64,000 nucleotides of DNA, from NCBI GenBank assembly GCA_964023275.1, contig OZ029928.1, positions 372,001-436,000 of the forward strand, written 5' to 3'. The stretch is from Norana najaformis. Its lineage: Eukaryota; Annelida; Clitellata; Crassiclitellata; Hormogastridae. Below are positions 52,617 through 63,616 of the stretch, one piece after another. The position numbers and the translations under genes were made by a program. Under the pieces are notes generated by a model that saw nothing but the letters and a program-made list of their open reading frames with translations, was not told the origin of the DNA and did no database searches. The number at the start of each line of letters is the position of its first letter. Positions within the stretch are counted from its first letter, which is position 1.

Positions 52617-53698
52617 TTCTTCTTCTTCTTCTGTCTTCTCTTCCGCCATTTATGGCGATGAGGCCTTTATGAAACTTCTCCAAACTTCTCTGTTCCTGAT
52701 TGTTTCTCTAACTCCAATCAAGCTTGTGCCTCTTTCTCTCAGATCTTCTTTGACATTATCTATCCAGGTCTTTCGTTGTCTTCCTCTGCTTCTCTTTCCT
52801 TCTATGTGTCCGTGCAATGCAGCGTTTGGTAGTCTTTGTTGCGTCATTCTGATCACATGCCCAAACCATCTGAGTCTTCTCTTTGTGATTGTTTCTACTA
52901 TTGTTTCATCAACTCCCAGTTCTTCTCGTGTTTTTTCATTTCTGATCTTTTCTCTTCTGCTTCTGCCTATTATTCTTCTTAGCCAGCCCATCTCTGCCAC
53001 CAATAGTCTCCGTTCGTCTTCTTTTCTCAAGCACCAGCACTCTGATCCGTATAGTAATATCGGTTCTACTAAGGTATGATAGAGTTTCATCTTTGTTCTG
53101 ATGGAGATGTTTCTTGCCTTCCACATTTTTCCCAGTTTTCCGAATGCTGTACACGCCAATCCAATTCTTCGTTTGATGTCTTCTTCACATTTTCCATCTT
53201 CTGTTATTAGTCCTCCAAGATAGACGAATCTGGTAACCTGCTCTAATGTTCCTTTTTCTATTCTTATCTGTAAATCCTCATGATGTTTTCCAATTACCAT
53301 TGTTTTTGTTTTTTCCACGTTGATTTTGAGACCCATTCTCTTGCTGCTGCCATCCACCCTGTTTGTTATGTCCTGTAGCTTCCCTTGTGTGTCAGCTATC
53401 AGGTCTATGTCATCTGCGAAGCGGAGGTTACTCAGTGGTCGTCCATTTAGGTTTATCCCGTGTTCTTCTTCTCCTTTGGCAAGTCTCATCACTATTTCTA
53501 GCAACATATTGAACAGATCCGATGACATTCCACATCCTTGTCTTACCCCTACTTTTATCGTAAACCATTCCGTTAGCTCTCCCTCTACTCTTACTGCGCT
53601 TTTCGATTTGCTGTATATATCTTCTATTAACATCACTAACTCCTCTGGTACTCCACAGTGTCTCAGTACTTTCCATAAACCTTCTTGCCACACGCTGG
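52617..53698 (-). mobile_element. 5'-truncated RTE-like LINE with 11-bp target duplication
   Basis: The element is flanked by AAAATAAGAAC at 52606-52616 and 53699-53709. The minus-strand frame (to 52650) encodes the later part of a reverse transcriptase: VRQGCGMSSDLFN, LRFADDIDLIA (the FADD catalytic box), then LEPILLYGSECW-like text, RRLRWFGHVIRM and GKRSRGRQRKTW at the C-terminus. The 3' end is a short UTR with a GAA/AAG-type tail. Truncation removes the endonuclease and the start of the RT. This C-terminal signature is shared by RTE-like 'endonuclease-reverse transcriptase' families of invertebrates. The insertion lies 12 bp downstream of the donor of the micro-exon at 53723-53758. Confidence 0.88.
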
Positions 53699-53722
53699 AA
53701 AATAAGAACACATAACACTTAC

Positions 53723-53758
53723 CAGAAGTTGATCCTACAGATACTCCGGAAGTTTTTG
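53723..53758 (-). CDS. 36-bp micro-exon, Ser/Gly/Thr-rich
   Basis: Acceptor TTCTTCCTAG and donor GTAAGT bound 36 bases. Phase 1-1 translation KTSGVSVGSTS. Possible extracellular stalk segment of the minus-strand receptor array. Confidence 0.45.
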
Positions 53759-54081
53759 CTAGGAAGAAAAACACCACAGCACTTTAAAGTTTTTATAGTG
53801 TTATTCGCCTGCAAGATTATGTAATAGGTCCCCAACTGTAAAGAAAGTTAATACTTGATTTACTTTACACAAGCAACATTACTATTTTGCCAAATGAACA
53901 TTTACAATATTTACTTACTACAAATATTAAATCTCCCTAATAACTATTTTGCCATATAGAAATCTTTTGATAAGATTTGAGTAAGTTTTATAACAAATTA
54001 AAGAAATCTCCTCAAAAAGTCGAATTATGCCTTAAATCAAAAACATTAACTTTCCAATAATACAAAATAATTTCCACTTAC

Positions 54082-54108
54082 TAGTGAAAGGCGAAGGAGT
54101 TGTTCTCA
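54082..54108 (-). CDS. 27-bp micro-exon, Thr/Pro-rich
   Basis: Acceptor TTTCTGCAG and donor GTAAGT bound 27 bases, phase 1-1, reading RTTPSPFT. Third member of the micro-exon set. From here to 54780 I see nothing else. Confidence 0.45.
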
Positions 54109-54782
54109 CTGCAGAAAGAAGTAACACTTTAAGTCATTTTATTATTTTGTTAGGTATACACATATTTGTAGCTTATAATTTTGGTTCACTTACCATCCAT
54201 ACTATGTGTCGTGATAAAATGCAACTACAGTACGGCACTAGAATAAAACACATTGTTTGAAAAGCATACATCTGAGAAGAATTTAAAATCTATCTCCAAG
54301 TGCAGAACTCGGTGAATGATTACAAGCTACAACACTGCATATGTATATGACATGATTAAGCGCCTTTACACGTGCGTGAAGAAATAGTTTTCAAACTAAA
54401 AATAAGTACGGACTGAACAAAATAAAACTAAGATTGATTAACATAAACAATTCGCAGAAAGTTTTATTGAATAAAATGTTTTATTCACATTGATCACCGA
54501 TTGACAATAACCGTCATAGTCATTACATGAATTTATCTGCGAATAATAAAAGCTCCTCAAATACTTATTAACAAAAACGAGGATTGGTCAAGTATGGTAA
54601 AAGACATCTATGTGAATGAACATTTATACAAAGAAGGGCTCTTACGTTTAGTTTAATCGAAAATATAAGCATACTTTTAATTTGTTACAGCTGATATAGG
54701 TTAAGGGTATGAAACTTGACATATGCTGATTTGTATGAATATGCATGTTGAATTTAGAACATGTGATTCTATGCTTCGAATA

Positions 54783-55000
54783 AATAATTGTAATCGTAAT
54801 TCCAAGATTTCTACAGTGCCCAACGAAAGCCGTGCCGCGGGGACCAGCTTATTCACAGGCGCTCGGTTAAAACAAAATCGATAGTCAAAAGGGTTCGGTT
54901 CCAGGTCAAGATCCAAGAGTCAGGCAGAGACACAGCGTGGCAGCTACGGTGGGTGATGTTTGGGTTGGAGAGGAGAGACAGGTAAGAGGAAGAAGGGGTT
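54783..55000 (-). repeat. SINE-like interspersed repeat, copy 3
   Basis: The reverse complement of the family seen at 2720-2922 and 40617-40818, with TAATTGTAATCGTAATT tail units at its left (plus-strand) end and GAAGAAGGGG head at the right. Best preserved in the GAATAAGCTG and CTATCGATTTTGTTTT regions. Confidence 0.7.
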
Positions 55001-57147
55001 AATGCGTTATTGAATGCTCTAAACATATGTAGGTCGTATTCTACAATTTTAAATCAAGAGCAGTATTAATGATTTTAGCAAGAGAGAATTCATTTGCTGT
55101 ATCCTGCCTTTTCTGCTATCTACCCTGTTCGTCGTTAACTAAACGCAATTCACCGAATATTCGTTAAGCATACGTGATTTTGCTATAATACTATAACATG
55201 CACTGACTGAAGAAAAGTCTTCAGCTTTCCATTTATATAATTTCTTTAGCTAGAATAACGTCATAGCAAATCATTTATAGCTTGCATGTACAATTTGCCG
55301 ACATCGTACAGTATTATGTATTATATTCAAGTAGCAAATATCCCAGGGAACATGTTACGATATCTATCAACATTTTCCCCTACGTTACGTAAAATGAAGA
55401 TGCTTTGCATGTTTTGCAACTTGTTCAAATTGTCCCAGTAATGTTAAATTATCAGGCTACGCAGTGTAAATGGAAGAACAAAAGCCCGAGTAAAGCTATA
55501 CAACAACGACCTGGTCATGCATTGGATAACCAGAACCCATTTGGTCTTTGAAAGGTAAGAAGGTGTTGTCATGTCACAGTTAAAAATTGCCTCAAAATTA
55601 TTGTGAGATGTTTGATTAATAACAAAATGCTTACATTCAGTAAATTCTTTTAATATGAATCATAGAAATAGTTTTTCTCTTCTAGACAGGAACATGTTAC
55701 TTTTGACCAATCTCTTTTCATCACAATGCACGACTAAGCGTAATACAGAAAGTACATGTGAAAAAATATGCATTTAAAATTGGAATATTTTAAGACGAGG
55801 CTATTTCTATATCTCATATTTATGCATCTCAATCATTTTAGACAAATGGCTGAAACAACAATTTAAATGGTATACGCGAATATTGTTGAAAGTGTAAAAA
55901 GAAATACACCACTAATTATTCATATTTTTATTTTGCTCCGGAAAAGGTTTATTTACTAGAAAATAATAGATATAACAGATTCATTCAAATTTAATTTACC
56001 CATTCATAATATCAAGAATTATATAATCAATAAATTCTTAGCTTATGCAATTGTGAGCTCTTAATCTGAAATCTTAAAGCCAAAAAAAGTTGATAGAAAA
56101 GATGCTATGTAAGAAATTGTCAAGTTCACCAGTTATCAAAGAAATATTCTTGAGTTAATGACAGGTAGGCTGCCTGTTGTTAGTGTTAGATGAGTATTTA
56201 ACTGAAAACAAAAACTTCCTTGCTACGTTGAGATTATCTGCTTACAATCAATTAGTCTCTTTGCTATTAAATAACGACGTTATGTTAGTCTTCATATATC
56301 CTGTTAAATAATTAGAACTTTAGACTGAACCGATTAGTTTACAAAACAAATAATCACACTTTATCAGAGAGTTATGAAATACATCACAATGGTATAAATT
56401 CAAAAAGAATGGCTTAAAACATACATCATAAACACCATTCTGGGTCTTACTGCTTAAGTGCCATCAACTTAATTGTAATTGTAATCTGACATTTATAAAG
56501 CGCCACTTCAAGTATAGACTCACCAGAGGCGCTCCCGACCCGAACCAGTGAGACCCTGTCAAATAATACAGACTTCAGGCGCTTGCGAAACTGCGGATGG
56601 GACAAACTGACAAACAAATTTTCTTTATTGAACAATTGTCAAAGGCTGCACAATATTTTCTTCATGAGTAGATTAGCCATTGCTTTCAATCACTTATCTG
56701 CAGAAATCATCGTGGTTAGAAAATAATTCGAAACTGTTAAACAAATCCTTTGAATCAAACTTTTTAAAATGGGATTACCACTTTCACATTGCATTAAAAA
56801 TAAGCTTACAAAATGCCTTCTATATTAAAGCAATTGTAAAGTTGAGGCGTAATTCATTATTTGTTGTTAAAATCTAACGTGTTTATGTCAAGTAAATGCG
56901 AGCGTTCAAATACAGTCTTTAGGAGTACTGAACGCCAGAATTCTGCATTTCGACAACGCGTCAGGGTGTGACCACATATCGGAAAGTCTGAAAAACAACA
57001 GCAATTACTGTTAGGTGCTCCAAAACATGAAATGGTTGATATTCAGTCAGGTAGTCTAATTCTCACTCTAAATGATTCAAATGTCGTCAATAAAGTTTGA
57101 AATGCTTCAAAATCGTTTTATTAGAACGAATTAAGGTTGCTGCTTAC
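55001..57147. other. no confident gene; one decayed GCGC-hairpin repeat
   Basis: AT-rich. At 56470-56600 a partial third copy of the repeat family seen at 32630 and 34350 occurs (AATTGTAATTGTAATCTGAC, GCGCCACTTCAAG, AGAGGCGCTC). No other feature is recognised. Confidence 0.55.
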
Positions 57148-57245
57148 CATCTGTTCACAGTGAACGAAGTAAACAAGAACAAAGGTGAGTGGAAACATGA
57201 AGACAACGACTCCAAACCACATCAGGATGATCAGTGGAATCAAAT
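57148..57245 (-). CDS. candidate transmembrane exon, third of the array
   Basis: Acceptor GCTTGTAG and donor GTAAGC bound 98 bases. The frame reads DLIPLIILMWFGVVVFMFPL and TFVLVYFVHCEQM, a long membrane helix with few charges. Unlike its neighbours it enters in phase 1 but leaves in phase 0, so either the boundaries are slightly wrong or it is a decayed exon. Confidence 0.4.
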
Positions 57246-57470
57246 CTACAAGCATCCCAAAACTTGAACGGAATATGTTCATCGTATAGTCATATTATCT
57301 TTATCTGATACTACCTGGCATTTATACTCCCAAATGCGTAGCTTTACCTTTTTTGATGATAGCGAACCTATTTACGTTAAATGAATACATATATCCATCA
57401 GGGGCATGTCTTCAGAAAATGACGTGTCCTACTTTACAGATAATACAATTCAACAACAGACTTTACTTAC

Positions 57471-57521
57471 ATGCAGGTTTGCCTTTTTCTGCGCCGCTAT
57501 TCACATAATGATCATCTCCTA
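57471..57521 (-). CDS. cytoplasmic exon with YVN motif
   Basis: Acceptor GTTCAG and donor GTAAGT bound 51 bases in phase 1-1. Translation GDDHYVNSGAEKGKPA. A phosphotyrosine followed by xN (YVN) is the Grb2-type SH2-binding pattern. It lies 397 bp downstream, in sense, of the transmembrane exon at 57919, suggesting the two are adjacent exons of one receptor. Confidence 0.5.
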
Positions 57522-57918
57522 CTGAACATTAGACATGAGGTAACATTAGTAAATATAGTTAAACCTTGAAGAAACTGTTGCTTAGAAAGAGTAAATTTTC
57601 TCCTTGCAGTAACAACATTTAATTTCTTTAAATTTTTCCGCAGAAAGGAACCGGAATCAGCTCAGAGCGGCCGTTTAAGTCGCCATGGTAAATCTACATA
57701 TCGAAAAAATAAAAATCTTAAACCATTAAAAGGTTTGAATATTATTTTAAAACGTAGCTTGATAGCGGAATCATAAAGTTGCAACTTCAAAGCACACATT
57801 TAAAAAGCATAATGGTCTATTATAATGTACCCTAACAAGACATTCTTACACCGTGTTTGACAGTTAAGCTAGAGGTATTGATTAGCGCATAGATTTATCA
57901 GTGGTGGCAATGTATTAC

Positions 57919-58035
57919 CTTTGCTTTTTGGGCTAAAATAGGCGATTGTGATAAGAATGGGAAAGAAAACGATTCCACAGGTCACCGACACAACACTGAG
58001 TGAAACTACGAAGACGAATATCTTCCACTTAGGCG
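57919..58035 (-). CDS. transmembrane exon, fourth of the array
   Basis: Acceptor TCATTTCAG and donor GTAATA bound 117 bases, phase 1-1. Translation begins APKWKIFVFVVSLSVVSVTC and continues GIVFFPILITIAYFSPKSK: one hydrophobic helix and a basic stop-transfer. The GIVFFPIL phrase is shared with GSIVFPILL in the exon at 50551, so these exons are homologous. It can join the YVN exon at 57471 in phase. The following 58036-58820 holds nothing recognisable, and no Ig exon lies directly upstream in this window. Confidence 0.6.
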
Positions 58036-58820
58036 CTGAAATGAAAATAATTTGACACAATAGAATACAAGGTTATTCGTTGAGATAATTAATTTTTTCC
58101 TCCAATCGTTGAATTTATAGCAATTAAAACATTAGAAGCAAAGAACCATACCCATTTATTACGATGTTCTTAAGCTCACAAGTAGGTTACACCAAACACC
58201 CGCTGTGTTTTAGAAGCAGTGAAGATTGTCATGCATAAACCTAACAATTATTATTTAGCACACTAAAATTCGCGTTTGCCGTGGCAAGATGACGCACAAC
58301 AAAATAAGTAATCCTACTGCAACCAACTTAATCAAAGTTAATACTAAAACTTGCAATTTCTTAGTAATGTTTTGAATGAAATTTGATGGAATGTATCTGA
58401 ATTTTGTCTTTTATATGTAGTTTTGCTGCACAGTAGGCACTTGTGTATTAGACATCGGCGCGTTAGAAGTTGATAATTACAAATACAATTTTCGAACGGT
58501 TCAAATGTTCTTTCAGCTTGAAATACAAGTTTATATTCATGAAAAAATTGCTTGCAAAAAACTGCAAAACTGCATTTGAAACTGCAAAGAAAATAAGAGA
58601 AACTGGGGCGAGACCATTTGCTAAAACATTCATGTTATTTTACTTTCTGACTGAATTTGTTGTACTGAATTTCCTGCACACTGCGACACTATTGTTTCCT
58701 AAGTAGCATAACTACATAGCCAAATTCTGACAATGAGACCCGTATGAGAAAGGGATATTCCAGCCGTTATCAGTTTCTGAAATACTTTAAAACTCTTCAC
58801 TTCATACGTCTTTTTCTCAC

Positions 58821-58961
58821 CAGTGTCTTTGCCAATCACAGTTGCTTCAATCTCAAGTGCATTCGTCGTGAAATTTTGCGATCTGGGAGTTTGAGCTTGC
58901 GATGTATTTTTGATTGGTTCCAGTTTTCCTGGTTTTGGTGGCAAAGGTCGTCCGGCTGGGA
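58821..58961 (-). CDS. cytoplasmic exon with SH3-ligand motif RPLPPKP
   Basis: Acceptor CGTCCACAG and donor GTGAGA bound 141 bases in phase 1-1. Translation includes PAGRPLPPKPGKLEPIKN, NTSQAQTPRSQNFTT and ALEIEATVIGKDT. RPLPPKP fits the class I SH3-binding consensus RxLPPxP of Src-family and related adaptors. It would be intracellular in a receptor. The acceptor is weakly pyrimidine-rich, so the 5' edge could lie further upstream. Confidence 0.45.
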
Positions 58962-59840
58962 CTGTGGACGATTGTATGACATCGTTGCGGGGTGGATTTT
59001 TAGTTGACGAATCAAGATTTTCAGTAGTTTTCTACGTTTCTTCTTTTTGATCTTTCTGGAGGACAGATATTCTCTGAGCTCTTAACTGAAGAACATATGG
59101 TTCATTCAAAATGAACTCAGACGGTTAATAAATGCTTATTCCATAAATCAGGTGTTCAAGCAAATATTGCAGAAAAATGTAACAACCTGCTATGAAATAT
59201 TATCTGTCAAAACATTAATAGGCGGGTTAGAAGCAGATCTTGAAAGAACATCGATAACAATTCCTGAATACTTAGGATATCATGCGTGAAAAATGGGATC
59301 ATGCTATTCTTAAACATAACTACAACACGGACGAGTGACGCATGCAACACAAAAAGAAATGAAAAAGAATTCGAGATATTGGAGTCGTTAATATAAACAG
59401 AGCGAACCGTTTCCTTCATCACACAACAACCGAATTACTGTAAATGATAAGAGGTTATTTAGAGAGAATGATGTGATAAAATCAATCCGGGCAAATTAGC
59501 TAAAATAGACTTAACTATAAAAATTCAAGCACCCTTCACCTTTGCATACAATTACTAAGTTATGAAAACTAAAATGCGTGCAAAGAAACACCTCTACATT
59601 TTGATAGGCGTATGCTACACTGCCAACGTTTAACGTGATGTTGGTCAAGGAATTATTATTATGACTTTATGTAAAAATTAATAAACATATTGATACAGTC
59701 ATATAAGAACGTGTCACATAAATATGTGAAGTTCCAGGCATTTCAGTTTGAGTCTATTAATATGTACATTATCACTGTTACTAATGACTCCCTATACAGT
59801 TGATACCACAGTGATAAATGGTAGATTGTGGTTGTCTTAC

Positions 59841-59882
59841 CTGGTGTCTTTTCAGCATTTTCTGCCGCTCTTTGCGATTCTA
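59841..59882 (-). CDS. short polar exon, phase 1-1
   Basis: Acceptor ACTTTTAG-like sequence (CTTTTAGTAG) and donor GTAAGA bound 42 bases; translation ESQRAAENAEKTP. It is charged and probably cytoplasmic. It is the most upstream exon of the minus-strand set that I can see; the Ig-domain exons, if any, must lie beyond the window or have been lost. From 59883 to 60850 there are only an AT dinucleotide run (near 60162), a chance-looking frame and GCTCTTTTGC/GTCTTTTGCACAC repeats near 60800. Confidence 0.4.
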
Positions 59883-60858
59883 CTAAAAGCAAATTTATTT
59901 TTAAATTGCGCAACAATTGATTACACTAAATCGCAAAAGCATAATTGTATAAAAGCATAAATTAAAATTACTATTTGTATTGAAAGATTTTGATATAAAA
60001 TACTTTCTAAATTAAACAGCCAAAGAATTTTGACCGTTATACTCGGTTTTTGAACAGTCAGTCGTTTTCTTTCTAATGGATTCTAATTTATCGCAAATTA
60101 ACCGCTGTAAGCCAAGCTTGTGTGAAATTATAAAACGGCGCTATAAAAGTGCTTTGATGATATATATATATATCAATGCATGGACACGTCCGAGTGGGAA
60201 GGGTACTGTGTCGAATGGTAACATGTGCCCATGCACCTGATGGCTGGAATGTTGGCGGGCGACCTTAGTGAAAACTGCTAGACTATAGAAATGATGAATC
60301 TCATGCTGTAGCATAGTTATGTGCAGTGCAGTCATAGTCGCAGTGATAGTTGCTGTACAGTCGCAGTCGTCTGTGCAGTTCATAGATCCCTGCAGTGGAG
60401 AATTAATGATAGTGGAAGAGAGAAGAGTTTGACTTGTCATTTGATTTGCTTACAAGAAAGAACTATCATAGTTGCTCTAAATCAAAGAAGAGAATGGCTT
60501 TTATCGAAAAGAAGTGCTTTAATTGCTCCAGAACTCTAGACAACATGCCGAGCAACCTACACGCGCGAGCAACTATACAACGATACACATACACACATAT
60601 ATACATTAGGATGGCCCTAATTTTCTCATTTTCGAAATTTGTAACATCATCCTTCTCAAATGAATTCATTTTAGTACGAAACACTTTCTATAAACTTGAA
60701 GCAGATCAATCTGCACTCAGAGGGCCCTCACGAGCCAAAGTTTACTTACTATGTAATCAGCTTGGCATGAGCTTTCATAAACTCTTATGCACAGTGTACA
60801 CGGCTCTTTTGCCCACATGTCCTTTTGCACACGGGTCTTTTGCACACGCGACCGACTT

Positions 60859-60870
60859 CCTATATAAGAC
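60859..60870 (+). promoter_or_regulatory. possible TATA-type promoter of the transposase-like pseudogene
   Basis: CCTATATAAGAC about 145 bp before the ATG at 61008, in an otherwise purine-rich leader. Resembles a TATA box; no initiator was confirmed. Confidence 0.3.
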
Positions 60871-61007
60871 GGTTAACCAGCCAAAACAGATGATGAACAC
60901 CCACTCACCGAGAGACAATTGGAGCCGAGGAAGAAGGTCGAAGCCCACACTAACCCACAGACAACGGTTGGAGCAGCAGACAAAGGAGACGGTTTGAGCC
61001 GAAGAAG

Positions 61008-61771
61008 ATGGCAACGAGTTCACAAGATTATCTAGTTGGCCCTGCAGAAGGGATAGAAGGAAGTAAACTACCGTCGGAGAAGCAATCATTGGCAAATCTA
61101 TGCATCGCCACAGAGGACTAAAAGAGTATATCCAAACGGAAGCGACCCATACCCTGCAGCGAGTCGAAGATTTCTGGTTCCGCGCTAGAATTCCAACCAA
61201 GCATCGCCAACATTCGATAAAAGCTCGAGCAACTATTCCATGAATTGCAGGGCTAAAGAAGAACAAGAGTCGTCAGTCCCAGACTCAAACACCAAAGAAG
61301 CTACGTTTTTATACAGGATAGGAGAACTGTTTGACATTGTGCGCATGCTATCGCCATGGAGCTCATCGAGAATCAAGAAGACACGCTCTTCCTCGACTCA
61401 CAACTGAAAAGGGACGACCGGGCTGCACGACAGCAGTCGACAATGCGCTGCTCCAACAGAGCAGAAGCAGGTGGAGAAAGAGGAGACGCTGCAAAAGAGG
61501 CAACAGCGATCCCAACTTTATAAAGACGCCAAGAGAAAGTATGTTGGAGAGCAGCATCGACTCTGAAGAAAGTCAATGTGAATGCGAAGATCAAGATCCA
61601 CGTCCCAGTACTAGTACTGCTAACATGCAACGAAAAAGAGAACGCCAAATTGTGTTATATCACTAGAACTGGCAGCTACGCTTGATCGAATGGACTGAGT
61701 TACAAGGCCACCATGATGATGGTCTTTGATTTGACAAGGAAAGAGAAAGTGCGTAGGCTGCCTATTCTGGT
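61008..61771 (+). pseudogene. transposase-like gene, 5' part, interrupted by piggyBac
   Basis: Starting at ATG 61008 (MATSSQDYLVGPAEGIEGSK) the reading is polar and broken by several stops and frame changes. Later pieces include an acidic/serine stretch (ESMLESSIDSEESQCECED) and a segment near 61660-61690 resembling the 'SPELAATLDR' region of a repeated invertebrate transposase-like family. The last bases before the piggyBac insertion read RRLPIL. The gene continues in the same orientation after the insertion, at 63617. The weak 5' part is assigned mainly because it joins the better-preserved 3' part. Confidence 0.4.
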
Positions 61772-61775
61772 TTAA

Positions 61776-63612
61776 CCCATTAGAGCCCAAGCTTTCCCCC
61801 AATTGCCAATCATTGTGATACTTCGGAATATGACAAATGATGCAAAGGTTAGGTCCTAGGAACTTACATTTATGTGATTTGGCGATCAGCCGCTAGGTGG
61901 CGTGTTGTTCCCATTTGGGAACAATGGGCACATATGGTACTTTGTTCCCATTTGGGAACAACATGCAAAATTATCGCAGAGTACATATTAAAGTGACAGT
62001 TTTCAGTTACTACCACAGTGTATTTTATGCACAGCACAGGCTGCTTTGATAGGATATGAAAACCACACATCAGCGTTGAAGTAACTAGTTTTTAAAACAT
62101 CATAAAGCAGTGTCAGTGTTAACTTTGTCATTTGTGACAGCCTAATCCTGCGACTGAACACAGTGACCACACCTTTTAACATATTCTGGATATTTCTCAG
62201 TGACCTGTTGCAGACTGCAAATTGTCTGTCTCAAATGCGAGTATGATACTGCTGCTTGCAGTGCAGGCGAAGTGGAGCCATGCACTTTGTGCAGTGAAGC
62301 CTTGTGTTCTTCTTACACGAGCGATATCTTGCTTGCCTGGCACTCGGAACCAGATGATGGCCGGCTCCATCATAGCGAATATCAATGACTGACTGGCTAG
62401 CTGGTCCTGACAGTGCTGTTGGAGGCTTGTACGACCATTGTAGCATTATTCGGACAATGTGCCGTCTGAACTCCGGGTGATCAAACCATCCAACGACCTC
62501 AACGTGAAGACGCCAAGCAGCAACAACGTCTTTGTTCAAACCGTTGATAAAGAGTCGCCAGCATCACTTCTTAAGCGAAACACTGGGCGATAATTAGACC
62601 TGAAGCGGTCCGGTTCATATGGTGACATGCCAATTAGTTCAGGATGCTTATTGCTAACCTTCTCAATGTCAGTAGTGGCTATTTCATGCGTATTTGCTCT
62701 TTTCTTGACCCATTTGGGTTGCGATATAAAGTCCACTTTCGGTTTCTTTACCTTTGGAGTGCACGAGATTCTTGTACCTGACTCGCATCGTCTGCACCTC
62801 TAAGCACAAAAACAGTAACTGGCCCAGAAACATCAGATTGAAGAATCGAAGGCAATAGGTCGTCTTCATCCGCAAATTCTTCATTGGATACACATCCAAT
62901 ATCGCTGGTGGCATAATAACTATGTCAACATCTTTGTCAATAGCAGACATTGCATCTGAAGCCCCTGTCGGGTGAACAAACTGCTCAATGTTATCATCTT
63001 CGCTATCTGCATCAGGCTGTTCCATAGCAATTGCCTCAGACAAGGAGAACTTTCTTTTCATCATCTGAAAACGGAATCACACAAAAAGCGCGATTATTGC
63101 TTAAACTAAAAATTCTAATTTGTCTCATATTGTTCTATAAATGTGGACAGCAGTAATTCTCTTGGTGTGATGCTTTCAATCACTCAATGCATTTCCTCTT
63201 GATGTTCCCAAATGGGAACACAGTACCTCTTGTGCCCATTGTTCCCATTTGGGAACATCAAAGATTTATCAAACATTTCTACCTCAATACATTTCTTTTT
63301 TACAATCATCTCTGGCATAACTATAGCTACACTATGTTACACTTACATCACATATACATTTTCCAAATTAAAATTTCCTTACCTCAAGTGCAGATGAGAA
63401 ACTGGACGCAACCGAATATTCACAAAAACACGCAAATTCAAAGATGGCTACCACATACAGAAATTACTGTAAACTCATGATTAGGCTAAAAAGTAGTATA
63501 TGGACTATCTAACAGTTAAAAACTACCCACTGCAATTAAATAAAATAACACACTTATTTTATACTTAAATTCATCCGCGTGTTCCCAAATGGGATCAATG
63601 GGCGCTAATGGG
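61776..63612 (-). mobile_element. piggyBac element, internally deleted, TTAA target duplication
   Basis: CCCATTAGAGCCC at the left and GGGCGCTAATGGG at the right form the terminal inverted repeats, each next to TTAA (61772-61775 and 63613-63616), the invariant piggyBac target. The 16-bp palindrome GTTCCCATTTGGGAAC (or its AAAT variant) occurs at 61907, 61944, 63204 and 63241, plus a mutated copy at 63581, in subterminal positions at both ends. Only parts of a transposase gene lie between, so the element is non-autonomous. Confidence 0.9.
62231..63064 (-). pseudogene. piggyBac transposase remnant (N-terminus and Cys-rich C-terminus only)
   Basis: Minus-strand frames in order: 62684-63064 (LSEAIAMEQPDADSEDDNIE, VDIVIMPPAILDV), the acidic N-terminus; 62536-62736 (PKWVKK, HPELIGMSPYE); and 62231-62539 (NKDVVAAWRLHVEV, then DIRYDGAGHHLV, YRSCKKNTRLHCTKC and a CKQQYH end). 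That last part is the C-terminal Cys-rich domain that binds the transposon ends. The catalytic Asp triad domain expected in the middle is missing. Frames do not connect, so it is non-functional. The length is about half of a complete piggyBac transposase. Confidence 0.75.
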
Positions 63613-63616
63613 TTAA

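Noticed and set aside
54187..54240. Additional minus-strand exon with donor GTAAGT at 54187-54192
   Set aside because: No acceptor gives an open phase 1-1 frame; every phase-1 reading hits a stop or leaves in another phase.
57643..57687. Plus-strand exon reading KEPESAQSGRLSRH
   Set aside because: Splice-like edges but phase 2 to phase 1, on the opposite strand to the array, with no neighbours; probably chance.
60434..60997. 187-aa plus-strand ORF
   Set aside because: Low-complexity and inconsistent composition, no domain, partly from repeated GTCTTTTGCACAC text; likely chance.
61907..63596. Regularly recurring 16-bp palindromes as a CRISPR-like array
   Set aside because: Spacing is irregular and they sit at both ends of a piggyBac element in a eukaryotic genome; they are subterminal transposon repeats.
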